Part shown: positions 48,220 through 56,912 of the stretch, piece by piece
How positions within the stretch are numbered: position 1 is the first letter of the stretch
How the letters are laid out: each line of letters starts with the position of its first letter
Source of the DNA: Pseudoxanthomonas sp.
GTDB lineage: Bacteria > Pseudomonadota > Gammaproteobacteria > Xanthomonadales > Xanthomonadaceae
Reading direction: 5' to 3'
Length of the DNA stretch: 64,000 nt
Assembly (NCBI RefSeq): GCF_002863005.1
Contig: NZ_PKDG01000043.1
Span: 37,318 to 101,317, forward strand
The notes under the pieces: model-generated
What the model was told of the DNA's origin: nothing
Seen by the model: only the letters and a program-made list of their open reading frames with translations
Databases searched by the model: none
Program-made: the position numbers and the translations under genes

Positions 48220-48363
48220 GGGGCCCTCCTCCCGGCGGTGATCGGATGCGGGGCTGTCCCGTGGCGGACCTGTGCCGGCCGTCCCCGGGGCCCCTCGCGG
48301 ACGGTCAGGCATGGCCGCCGACCCGCGCTTGAAGCGTGGCATAGCCTCGCGTGGGCATCTATG

Positions 48364-48410
48364 TACGACAAATGAAATTTTTGTCATAGGCTATTCCGCA
48401 CGCGAATAGC
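48364..48410. promoter_or_regulatory. Two adjacent dyads in the SDR/LysR divergent promoter region
   Basis: TACGACAAA-N7-TTTGTCATA (48364-48388, one mismatch between arms) and GCTATTC-N7-GAATAGC (48390-48410) lie side by side, the second about 19 bases before the LysR ATG. Both have the interrupted-dyad form of LysR-type operators with 7-base centres. The CTATTC-type site recurs before the receptor gene at 49442. Confidence 0.55.
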
Positions 48411-48429
48411 TCGTGCCCTGGAGGCGACC

Positions 48430-49410
48430 ATGGTCCACCCCACCACCGGCTGGTTCGGCGCCACGCGCCTGAAGACCCGCCATCTTTCCCTGCTGCTGCA
48501 CCTGTACGAACAGCGCTCGGTCCTGCGTGCCGCCGAGGCCGCCAACATGACCCAGCCCGCCGCGTCCAAGCTGCTGGCGGAGATGGAGAGCCTGCTCGGC
48601 GTACCCCTGTTCGAGCGCCATGCGCGTGGCGTGGAGCCGACCTGGTACGGCCAGGTGCTGATCCGCCGGGCACGCTCGGCCCTGTCCGAGATCGGCCGTG
48701 CCCACGACGAGATCGCCGCCTTGCGCAGCGGACGCATGGGGCAGGCCGCGATCGGCACCGTGGTGAATCCCGGTACCACCCTGGTGCCGCAGGCCATCGC
48801 GGCGGTGAAGCGCGATTTCCCCGACATCCTCATCCGGGTCGAGATGGACTACAGCCGGCCGCTCGTGGCCAAGCTGCTGGATGGCCAGCTCGACATCGTG
48901 GTCGGTCGCATCATGGGCCCCGAAGGCGCGGGCGAGCTGGATTTCGAGCCGCTGGCCGACGAGCCGCACGCCGTCATCGTGCGTGCGGGCCATCCGCTGA
49001 CCCGGCGTCCGCGCATCACCCACGCCGACCTGGCCGACTACGGCTGGATCATGCCGCCGGCCGCCAGCGTGCTGCGGTCGCGCCTGGATGCGGTCTTCCT
49101 CGAACACGGCCAGCCTCCGCCGCAGAACATCGTGGAAACCGCCTCGCTGCCGGTGATCATCCATCTGCTCCGGCACAGCGACCTGTTGACGGCGCTGCCG
49201 GCCGAGTCGGTGGGCCCGTACCTGCAGACCGGGCAGATGTGCGTGTTGCCGATCGAGCTGGGCGTGCGCATGGAGTTCTTCGGCATCATCCGCCGGCGTG
49301 ATCAGCTGCTTTCCCCCGGCGCCGAGCGCGTGCTGGACGCCCTCCGGAGTACGGCGCGTCGCCTCTATACCGACCTGGAACCCTCCCCGACGGGCACGGC
49401 GCCGCCTTGA
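48430..49410 (+). CDS. LysR-family regulator, GbpR-like, of the galactose/xyloglucan locus
   Basis: The 326-residue protein has an N-terminal winged helix (LKTRHLSLLLHLYEQRSVLRAAEAANMTQPAASKLLAEME, about 14-53) and a periplasmic-binding-like effector domain (about 100-310). This N-terminal HL-LL-HL-E pattern is typical of GbpR, which responds to galactose and arabinose in Agrobacterium. ATG 48430 has GGAGG six bases upstream. It is divergent from the galactonate operon and precedes the receptor, so it probably controls both arms and itself. Confidence 0.88.
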   Translation: MVHPTTGWFGATRLKTRHLSLLLHLYEQRSVLRAAEAANMTQPAASKLLAEMESLLGVPLFERHARGVEPTWYGQVLIRRARSALSEIGRAHDEIAALRSGRMGQAAIGTVVNPGTTLVPQAIAAVKRDFPDILIRVEMDYSRPLVAKLLDGQLDIVVGRIMGPEGAGELDFEPLADEPHAVIVRAGHPLTRRPRITHADLADYGWIMPPAASVLRSRLDAVFLEHGQPPPQNIVETASLPVIIHLLRHSDLLTALPAESVGPYLQTGQMCVLPIELGVRMEFFGIIRRRDQLLSPGAERVLDALRSTARRLYTDLEPSPTGTAPP

Positions 49411-49729
49411 GGCGAGGGCGGCGGCGATTGAATCTGAAGACCTATTCGGGTTCGGTATAGCTGGCGATCAATATTTCATTGGTACGGCATGTCAGCGCCG
49501 CCTATGCTCCCGGCGCAGTCACAGGAAGGCGGTCCCACGGCCGCCAGGTGAGCGCCAGGCATCGGTCGCAAGGCCGACGTTGCCGCGGCGCCCCACGGGA
49601 AAGACCGAACCATCGACGACCGCGGCCGGGGGCCGCAGCCGCCATCGCTTCATCCGGCCACGGGGCGCGAAGACGCCCGGGCAGGACCACAACTCCATCG
49701 TTTGCCATGTGTCCTGGGAGGGAACATCC
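49411..49729. other. 319-bp upstream region of the xyloglucan receptor operon
   Basis: The region holds the promoter of the large plus-strand operon. A CTATTC-N7-GTATAG dyad at 49442-49460 matches the one before the LysR gene in arms and spacing. It is followed by the AT-rich stretch ATCAATATTTCATTGG (49468-49483). The rest is GC-rich with no gene I can support; the leader to the ATG at 49730 would be long, over 200 bases. Confidence 0.5.
49442..49460. promoter_or_regulatory. CTATTC-N7-GTATAG operator candidate before the receptor gene
   Basis: Arms CTATTC and GTATAG, with one mismatch in symmetry, have the same 19-base length and 7-base centre as CTATTC-N7-GAATAG at 48391-48409. It is likely a target of the adjacent LysR regulator. 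Confidence 0.5.
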
Positions 49730-52681
49730 ATGTCAACGCGTCAGCGCCGCATCGCGGCTGGACCCCGTGCGGGCCGTTCCGGCGGCCGCCACCTGCAACC
49801 CACCGTCCTCGCTCTCGGCATCGCGTTGCTGCTGTCGGCGCCTGCGTTCGCGCAGGAGGCCACGACCGAGGCGAAAGAGGGCGATACGCCCACCGAACTC
49901 GATGCGGTCGTCGTCACCGGCATCCGCGGTTCCGTGTATCGGGCGCAGGACATCAAGCGCGACGCCGACACGTTCGTTGATTCGGTCACCGCGCTCGATA
50001 TCGGCGCCTTGCCCGACCGCAGCGTCACGGAAACGCTGTCGCGCATCCCCGGCGTGACCATCGATCGCTTCCTGACGGTGGGCGATCCGGAGCATTTCTC
50101 CGCCGAAGGCGGCGGCGTGCAGGTGCGCGGCCTGACCCAGGTCCGTTCCGAGTTGAACGGTCGCGACAGCTTCTCCGCGTCCGGCGGCCGCAGCCTCAGC
50201 TTCCAGGACGTGCCGGCCGAACTGATGGCCGGCGTGGACGTCTACAAGAACCAGAAGGCCGACATGATCGAAGGTGGCCTCGGCGGCACCGTCGACCTGC
50301 GCACCTTCATGCCGTTCGACATCGACGGCAGCCGGTTCGGCATGTCGTTCAGCGCCAACAGGGGCGATTTCGCCGACCAGCTGAAGCCCTCGGGCTCGGT
50401 GCTCTTCAGCAACCGCTGGGACACCGATGCAGGCGAGTTCGGCATCCTGGTCAACCTGGCCCATTCCGAGCTGGCCACCCGTACCGACGGCATGTTCGTG
50501 CGGCCGTTCTTCAATACCGCCAACTCCGACCTCAACAACGACGGCACCAACGAAAGCCTGTGGCTGCCGCGCGGCGCCGACTGGCGCACGCTGGAATACG
50601 AACGCGAACGCCAGGGCGCCTACGTCGCGCTGCAATGGCGGCCGAACGACAACCTGGAGCTGTTCGCCACCGCCTTCCAGAGCCGATACGACGAGCTGTG
50701 GTACGAAGACGCGATCTTCGTCTCCAACGATCCGCTGCAGGTGCGCGTGGATGCCAGCGAGCCGTACGAACTCGATGGCGACGTGTTCGTTTCGGGCCGC
50801 CTGCGGTCGAACGGCGACATCCCGATGGGCACGGACATCCGCGCCTCGCACCGCAAGTCCGACACCACCGACTACTCGTTCGGCCTGAAGTGGCTGTTCA
50901 GCGACCGCACCGAGTTCTCAACCGACGTGCAGTACATCAAGGCGAACACCGAAGCGCTGGATTCCACGGTGTCGCTCGGCCTCAACGTGCCCTACATCGA
51001 CATCGACCTGGGCCATGGCGTGCCGCGCATCGGCGTCGACAACCAGTTCACCGCCAACCCCGCGAACTACTACTGGGGGTTCACGATGGACCACCAGGAC
51101 GACAACACCGCCGACGAAATCGCCTGGCGCGCGGACCTGAAGCACAGCTTCGACAGCAACGTCTTCGATTCGGTGAAGTTCGGCGTGCGCGTCACCGACC
51201 GCGATGCGCACAGCATCGACACCGGCTACGACTGGCAGCCGGTGTTCCAGCCGTGGATGCAGTGGTGGGCGCTGCCGGGTGGCGTGCCGCTGCCGGGCCT
51301 GGACCTCAATGGCACGGTCAACTCCAGCCTGACCAACCTGATCACCTTCGACAACTTCTACCGTGGCGGTGCGTCGACGCCGGGCTCGTTCTACTCGCCC
51401 GTGCTGTCCACCGCGCTCGATTTCCCGAACAGCTACCTCGACATCCACGGCGCCGCGGTCCCGTACTACACCTGCTGCTACGGCCAGATCACCCCGCGCA
51501 ACCTTGCCGATCCGCAGTGGGGCAACGTGCAGAACGAGCGCACCTACGCCGCCTACGCGATGCTGAACTTCGCGATGGACCAGGCGCGCATCGACGGCAA
51601 CGTCGGCGTGCGCGTGGTGCGCACGGAGAACAGCGCCAAGGGTTATCTGGTGTACCCGAACAACGCGTTCGCGCCGTACCTGGGCACGGGCCAGTCGGAA
51701 CCGATCTCCGCAGAGAATTCGTACACGGACGTGCTGCCCAGCGCGAACGTGAAGTGGGAGCCGGCCGAGAACTGGGTCGTCCGCTTCGCCGCATCGAAGG
51801 CCATCGCGCGACCGGCCTTCAGCGACATGCAGGCCTACCAGGTGCTCAGCGTGGCGGTCCGGGACGGCGTCAGTCCGCAGCCGGGCGACGAGCTTGGCCC
51901 GGAGGATCTGGAACTGACCGGCAGTTCCACCGACAACCCGTACCTGACGCCGATGAAGGCCAACCAGTTCGACCTGTCGCTGGAGTGGTACTTCGCGCCG
52001 GACAGCGGCGGCATGGCCTGGGTGAACTTCTTCTACAAGGACATCAAGGACTACTTCCGCCAGCAGACCGAACTGCTCGCCTATCCGGGCGTCGACGGCA
52101 ACGAGTACGACTATCGCGTGTCCCGCCTGGTGAACGTCGGCAAGGCGAAGATCCAGGGCGCGGAGATCGGCTGGAACCAGTTCTTCGATTTCCTGCCCGC
52201 GCCATTCGACGGATTCGGCATGTCCGCCAACTACACCTACATCGACAGCTCCACGAGCATTCCGGCCGCCTCCAACGCGGTGCCCGTCGACACCGACGGT
52301 TCGCTGTTCGGCGACCTGCCGGCCGATGGCCTGTCGAAGAATTCGTACAACGTCGCGGCGTTCTACGAAAAGGGTCCGTGGCAGGTTCGCCTGGCCTACA
52401 ACTGGCGCAGCGAATACCTGCTGTCGATCGGCCCGAACGGCTACAACGGCGGCGACGGCGGCATCCCGTGGAAGCTGCCGGTGTACAGCGACAGCTTCGG
52501 CCAGCTCGACGGATCGATCTTCTATCGCTTCTCCGACAACGTGCAGTTCGGTCTCGAGATGAACAACCTCAACAATGCCGAGCAGCGCACGCTGATGGAC
52601 CAGAACGGCGCAGGCAAGCGCATCACGTCGTGGTACGTCAACGACCGCCGTTACGCCGCGACGCTCCGCTTCACGTTCTGA
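49730..52681 (+). CDS. TonB-dependent receptor of the xyloglucan locus
   Basis: The 983-residue protein has a long signal peptide (about 1-42, ending SAPAFAQ), a TonB-box-like LDAVVVTGIRGS, a plug domain (ALPDRSVTETLSRIPGVTI to EGGLGGTVDLRT) and a large barrel ending RRYAATLRFTF. This large class, with GSVYRAQDIKRDADTFVD after the TonB box, is the oligosaccharide-importing type abundant in Xanthomonas and Caulobacter. ATG 49730 has GGGAGG about seven bases upstream. Position directly before GH74 makes xyloglucan oligosaccharides the likely cargo. Confidence 0.93.
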   Translation: MSTRQRRIAAGPRAGRSGGRHLQPTVLALGIALLLSAPAFAQEATTEAKEGDTPTELDAVVVTGIRGSVYRAQDIKRDADTFVDSVTALDIGALPDRSVTETLSRIPGVTIDRFLTVGDPEHFSAEGGGVQVRGLTQVRSELNGRDSFSASGGRSLSFQDVPAELMAGVDVYKNQKADMIEGGLGGTVDLRTFMPFDIDGSRFGMSFSANRGDFADQLKPSGSVLFSNRWDTDAGEFGILVNLAHSELATRTDGMFVRPFFNTANSDLNNDGTNESLWLPRGADWRTLEYERERQGAYVALQWRPNDNLELFATAFQSRYDELWYEDAIFVSNDPLQVRVDASEPYELDGDVFVSGRLRSNGDIPMGTDIRASHRKSDTTDYSFGLKWLFSDRTEFSTDVQYIKANTEALDSTVSLGLNVPYIDIDLGHGVPRIGVDNQFTANPANYYWGFTMDHQDDNTADEIAWRADLKHSFDSNVFDSVKFGVRVTDRDAHSIDTGYDWQPVFQPWMQWWALPGGVPLPGLDLNGTVNSSLTNLITFDNFYRGGASTPGSFYSPVLSTALDFPNSYLDIHGAAVPYYTCCYGQITPRNLADPQWGNVQNERTYAAYAMLNFAMDQARIDGNVGVRVVRTENSAKGYLVYPNNAFAPYLGTGQSEPISAENSYTDVLPSANVKWEPAENWVVRFAASKAIARPAFSDMQAYQVLSVAVRDGVSPQPGDELGPEDLELTGSSTDNPYLTPMKANQFDLSLEWYFAPDSGGMAWVNFFYKDIKDYFRQQTELLAYPGVDGNEYDYRVSRLVNVGKAKIQGAEIGWNQFFDFLPAPFDGFGMSANYTYIDSSTSIPAASNAVPVDTDGSLFGDLPADGLSKNSYNVAAFYEKGPWQVRLAYNWRSEYLLSIGPNGYNGGDGGIPWKLPVYSDSFGQLDGSIFYRFSDNVQFGLEMNNLNNAEQRTLMDQNGAGKRITSWYVNDRRYAATLRFTF

Positions 52682-52693
52682 TGCAGCACCCCG

Positions 52694-52720
52694 GGAACGG
52701 CCGGTATCGCCGGCCGTTCC
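52694..52720 (+). terminator. Strong hairpin between the receptor and GH74 genes, no T-run
   Basis: Perfect 11-bp arms (GGAACGGCCGG and its complement) enclose a five-base loop 12 bases after the receptor stop. Without a U-tract it is more likely a 3' stabiliser or partial terminator that sets receptor expression above enzyme expression than a full stop. Confidence 0.5.
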
Positions 52721-52802
52721 TTCGATGGACCGGCGCCCGCCTGGTGCGGCGCCCGAGGTGTGCTTCCTGCCGGCGCACCGCTGTTCCCCGACAGGAGATT
52801 CC

Positions 52803-55001
52803 GTGCTCACGCTTCGCCTGACCCTCGCGCTGTCCGTTTTCCTGCTGGTGCCCGGCGCGGCGGCGAAGGACGACGTCACCGGCTACCGCTGGCGCAATGT
52901 CGCCATCGGTGGCGGCGGCTTCGTCAGCGGCCTGGTCTTCCATCCGCACGAGAAAGGCCTGCTGTACGCACGCACCGACATCGGCGGCGCGTACCGCTGG
53001 CAGCCGCGCGAACAGCGCTGGCAACCCCTGATGGACTGGATGGGCCACGACGACAGCGGTCGCTTCGGCGTGGAAAGCCTCGCCCTGGATCCGTCCGATC
53101 CCGATCGTCTCTATCTTGCCGTCGGCACCTATCTGCACGAGCGTGGACAGGACGGCGTGATCCTGCGTTCGAACGATCGCGGCGCCACGTTCCAGCGCGC
53201 TGCGCTGCCGTTCAAGCTCGGTGGCAACGAACAGGGGCGCGGCAACGGGGAGCGCCTCGCTGTGGATCCGAACGACGGCCGCGTACTGCTGTTCGGCACG
53301 CGCGCCAACGGTCTGTGGCGGAGCGACGATGCCGGCGCGACGTGGCGCGAGAGCGCCGGCTTTCCCGCGATCGCCAAGGCCCGGTCGGCCTGGGCAATGG
53401 GGTGGCGCGAGCTGCGCCCGGTGGGCATCGCGTTCGTCGTATTCGATCCGGTCGATGGCACGAACGGCGTGCCGTCGAAGACGATCTACGCCGGTGTCTC
53501 GACGAACGAAACCAGCCTGTATCGTTCGCGGGATGGTGGCGCGACGTGGCAGGCCGTGCCCGGCCAGCCGGTCGGATTGCGCCCCAGCCACATGGTGCGC
53601 GATGCGCGTGGCCGCTGGCTGCTGAGCTACGGCGACGAGCCCGGTCCGAACAACATGGCCGACGGTGCCGTCTGGCGCTTCGACCCCGCCGGCGATCGCT
53701 GGGAAGACATCACGCCGGTGCGTCGTTCGAAGGCCGACGCCGGCTTCGGCTGGGGCGCCGTGGCGGTGGATGCGACCAATCCCGACATCATCATCGCCAG
53801 TACGTTCCGTCGCTACCAGCCGCACGACGACATCTATCGCAGCCTCGATGGCGGCCGCACGTGGACGGCGCTGTTCCCGCGGTCCGGGTTCGACCATGCC
53901 TCCGCACCGTGGACGCAGGACGCCAAGCCGCACTGGATGGCCGACCTCGAGATCGATCCCTTCGATGCCAACCGCCTGCTGTTCGTCACCGGTTATGGCG
54001 TGTGGGCGTCCACCAATGCGAAGGCCTTCGATGCGGGCGCCGAGATGGCGTGGCGTTTCGAACAGGCGGGCTTCGAGGAAACGGTGCCGCTGGCGCTGGC
54101 CAGTCCGCCGCAAGGCGCGCACCTGGTGAGCGGCCTCGGCGACGTCGACGGCTTCGTCCACGACGATCTCGATGTCTCGCAGCAGCGCTTCGCCGGCGTG
54201 CGCTTCTCCAACACGGAGAGCCTGGCCTTCGCCGGGCGCGCCCCGCAGGTGATGGTGCGCACGGGCTACTTCCACAACCGACCGGAAGGCGCGGTGCGCG
54301 GCGCGTGGTCGAATGATGGCGGGCGTACCTGGACCGCTTTCGCGACCGAGCCGGCCGATGGCGAAGGTGCCGGGCAGATCACGCTCGCCGCCGACGGCAA
54401 GCGCGCGATCTGGCATCCGCGCAATGGCGAACACCATTGGATCACCGCCGACATGGGCGGGCGCTGGCAACCGGTGAAAGGCCTGCCGAAGACCGCGGTG
54501 GTGGAAGCCGATCGCGTCGATGAAGGGATCTACTACGGCTTCGATGCGATCAGCGGCAAGCTCTACGTCAGCGGCAACGGAGGCGTCGCCTTCGACGAAG
54601 TGCGCGCGCCGGTCGGCGAGATCGGTGACTGGTATCGCGCCGAGATCCGGCCACACCCGGAGAAGATGGGCGAAGCCTGGATCGCCGCATCGTGGCGCGG
54701 CCTGCTGCACCTCGCGCCCGGCAAGCTGGAGCGCGTGCCCGGCGTGGACAACGTCATGTCCGTGGGGCTGGGCAAGCCGGCGAAGGAGGGCGACGCGCCC
54801 GTGCTGTTCGTGTTCGGCGAAGTGCGTGGGCAGCGCGGCCTGTTCCGTTCGGACGATGGCGGGCGCGGCTGGCGCCGCATCGATGGTGACGCACTGCGAT
54901 TCGGCGGCATCATCCGCCATGTGACAGGCGATCCCCGCCTGCATGGCCGCGTTTACTTCGGCACCGAAGGGCGCGGCATCTGGTACGGAGATCCGGAATG
55001 A
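52803..55001 (+). CDS. Family GH74 endo-xyloglucanase
   Basis: The 732-residue protein has a signal peptide (MLTLRLTLALSVFLLVPGAAA) and two seven-bladed propeller domains built from RSxDGGATW-type repeats. The catalytic pair is visible as Asp59 in YARTDIGGAYRW and Asp447 in GDVDGF. GH74 enzymes cut the beta-1,4-glucan backbone of xyloglucan. The start is GTG 52803, with AGGAG eight bases upstream; longer frames lack a signal peptide at the right place. Its stop overlaps the next ATG (ATGA). Confidence 0.93.
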   Translation: MLTLRLTLALSVFLLVPGAAAKDDVTGYRWRNVAIGGGGFVSGLVFHPHEKGLLYARTDIGGAYRWQPREQRWQPLMDWMGHDDSGRFGVESLALDPSDPDRLYLAVGTYLHERGQDGVILRSNDRGATFQRAALPFKLGGNEQGRGNGERLAVDPNDGRVLLFGTRANGLWRSDDAGATWRESAGFPAIAKARSAWAMGWRELRPVGIAFVVFDPVDGTNGVPSKTIYAGVSTNETSLYRSRDGGATWQAVPGQPVGLRPSHMVRDARGRWLLSYGDEPGPNNMADGAVWRFDPAGDRWEDITPVRRSKADAGFGWGAVAVDATNPDIIIASTFRRYQPHDDIYRSLDGGRTWTALFPRSGFDHASAPWTQDAKPHWMADLEIDPFDANRLLFVTGYGVWASTNAKAFDAGAEMAWRFEQAGFEETVPLALASPPQGAHLVSGLGDVDGFVHDDLDVSQQRFAGVRFSNTESLAFAGRAPQVMVRTGYFHNRPEGAVRGAWSNDGGRTWTAFATEPADGEGAGQITLAADGKRAIWHPRNGEHHWITADMGGRWQPVKGLPKTAVVEADRVDEGIYYGFDAISGKLYVSGNGGVAFDEVRAPVGEIGDWYRAEIRPHPEKMGEAWIAASWRGLLHLAPGKLERVPGVDNVMSVGLGKPAKEGDAPVLFVFGEVRGQRGLFRSDDGGRGWRRIDGDALRFGGIIRHVTGDPRLHGRVYFGTEGRGIWYGDPE

Positions 55002-56905
55002 TTCGAGCTGTCCCGCTGTTGCTGGGCCTGTTGGCCATCCCTGTCGCGCAGGCGGTCGAGATGCCGCGCATCTTCGCCGACGGCATGGTCGTGCAGCGCG
55101 ACCAGCCGGTGCGCGTCTGGGGCGAGGCCGCGCCAGGCGCGCGCGTGCACGTGACCTTCGCCGGCCGCGAGGCCACGGCGCAGGCTGCAGCCGATGGACG
55201 CTGGTCGCTGGCGCTGCCCGCCCAGACGGCGGGCGGTCCGCACGTGATGCGCATCGACGATGGCAAGCAACCGCGCGTGCTGCGCGACGTGCTGGTCGGT
55301 GACGTGTGGCTGGCCAGCGGGCAGTCGAACATGGAGTGGCCCATCGCGCAGTCGGCGAACCCCGACGTCGAAGCCGCACGCGCGACCGACCCGCGGATCC
55401 GCCATTTCAAGATTCCGAAGTCGTGGTCGGGCGAACCGCAGGCACAGCTCGAAGGCGGCGAATGGGTGGCGTCCTCGCCGCAGGCCGCGCCGAAGTTCTC
55501 CGCCGTCGCCCATTTCTTCGCCCGCGAACTGCGCAAGGTCACCGGCGTGCCGATCGGCATCATCGACAGTACCTGGGGTGGCAGCCGGATCGAGGCCTGG
55601 ATGGATGCACCCTCGCAGGGTGTCGAGGCCTCTGCGTTGCGGGCGCAGGCAGAACGACTGCGTGACGCCGACACGCGCGCGCTGGAGCAGACGCATGCCC
55701 ACCTGGCACGCTGGACCTCCTGGCCGGCGGACGACACCGGTTGGGAGAAGCGCGACCTCGATACCCGCGATTGGGTGCCGATCACGGTGCCTTCGCTGTG
55801 GGAGAAAACGGGCTGGAATGGACTGGATGGCGTGGCGTGGTACCGCACCACCTTCACGCTGAGCGCGGAGGAAGCCGCCGCCGGCGTGACGCTGGGCGTA
55901 GGGCGCATCGACGATTCCGACATCACCTGGGTCAACGGCGTGCAGGTCGGCGAAACGCGCATGCAGTACAACCAGCCGCGCCGCTATCGCGTGCCTGCCA
56001 CGGCGCTGCGCGCGGGCGTGAACCAGGTGGCGGTACGCGTGTCGGACTTCGGCGGCGGCGGTGGCATCCACGGCGAGCCGGCGGAGGTCTTCGTGCAGCC
56101 AGCAAGCGGCAGTGCGCGTCCGTTGGCGGACTGGTCGTTCCGCCCGTCGCGCGTGACTGTGGCGCTGGTCGACGACAAGAACCAGCACCCCACGCTGCTC
56201 TACAACCGGATGATCCATCCGCTGCAGCCGTACGCCATCCGCGGCGTGATCTGGTACCAGGGCGAATCGAATGCGAACACGGTGCCGGAGGCGCTCAAGT
56301 ACCGCACGCAGTTCCCGGCCCTGATCCAGCAGTGGCGCCGCCAGTGGCAGGCCCCCGACATGCCGTTCCTGTGGGTGCAGCTGGCGAACTTCTCTTCCGG
56401 CGTCGACCAGGGCGACCAGAGTCCGTGGGCGGTGCTGCGCGCATCGCAATCGGCCACGCTGTCGCTGCCCGCCACCGCACAGGTGGTGACCATCGACATC
56501 GGCAATCCGGCCGACATCCATCCGCTCAACAAGCAGGATGTCGGCAAGCGGCTTGCGCTGGCAGCGCGGCACGTCGCGTACGGCGAATCACTGGTCTACC
56601 ACGGACCGGTGCATACGCAGGCGCAGTTCTCGAAGGGCGTCGCGACCCTCGCCTTCGACAATGGCGGCGATGCGCTCGCCGTGCGCGGAGGCGGCACGCG
56701 CGTGCATGGCTTCGCGCTGGCCGGTGCCGATCGCGTCTTCCATCCGGCCGAGGCCTCGCTCGTCGACGGTCGTGTCGTCGTGCGCAGCGACGCCGTGAAG
56801 GCGCCGGTGGCGCTGCGCTATGGCTGGTCCGACAACCCGGCCGACGCCGACCTGATCAACGCGGCGGGCTTGCCTGCCTCGCCTTTCCGTACCGATGCAT
56901 GGTGA
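54998..56905 (+). CDS. Bimodular SGNH acetylesterase, CE20-like xyloglucan acetylesterase
   Basis: The 635-residue protein has a signal peptide (about 1-19). The SGNH esterase fold is split by an inserted beta-sandwich (about 240-380, with PITVPSLWEKTG and VAWYRTTFTL). The nucleophile is Ser110 in ASGQSNMEWP; further conserved parts are YQGESNAN and DIGNPADIHPLNK (Asp/His). It was long labelled sialate O-acetylesterase, but in Xanthomonas xyloglucan loci such proteins form family CE20 and deacetylate the galactosyl residues of xyloglucan. The ATG overlaps the GH74 stop. Confidence 0.88.
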   Translation: MIRAVPLLLGLLAIPVAQAVEMPRIFADGMVVQRDQPVRVWGEAAPGARVHVTFAGREATAQAAADGRWSLALPAQTAGGPHVMRIDDGKQPRVLRDVLVGDVWLASGQSNMEWPIAQSANPDVEAARATDPRIRHFKIPKSWSGEPQAQLEGGEWVASSPQAAPKFSAVAHFFARELRKVTGVPIGIIDSTWGGSRIEAWMDAPSQGVEASALRAQAERLRDADTRALEQTHAHLARWTSWPADDTGWEKRDLDTRDWVPITVPSLWEKTGWNGLDGVAWYRTTFTLSAEEAAAGVTLGVGRIDDSDITWVNGVQVGETRMQYNQPRRYRVPATALRAGVNQVAVRVSDFGGGGGIHGEPAEVFVQPASGSARPLADWSFRPSRVTVALVDDKNQHPTLLYNRMIHPLQPYAIRGVIWYQGESNANTVPEALKYRTQFPALIQQWRRQWQAPDMPFLWVQLANFSSGVDQGDQSPWAVLRASQSATLSLPATAQVVTIDIGNPADIHPLNKQDVGKRLALAARHVAYGESLVYHGPVHTQAQFSKGVATLAFDNGGDALAVRGGGTRVHGFALAGADRVFHPAEASLVDGRVVVRSDAVKAPVALRYGWSDNPADADLINAAGLPASPFRTDAW

Positions 56906-56912
56906 CCCCGGA

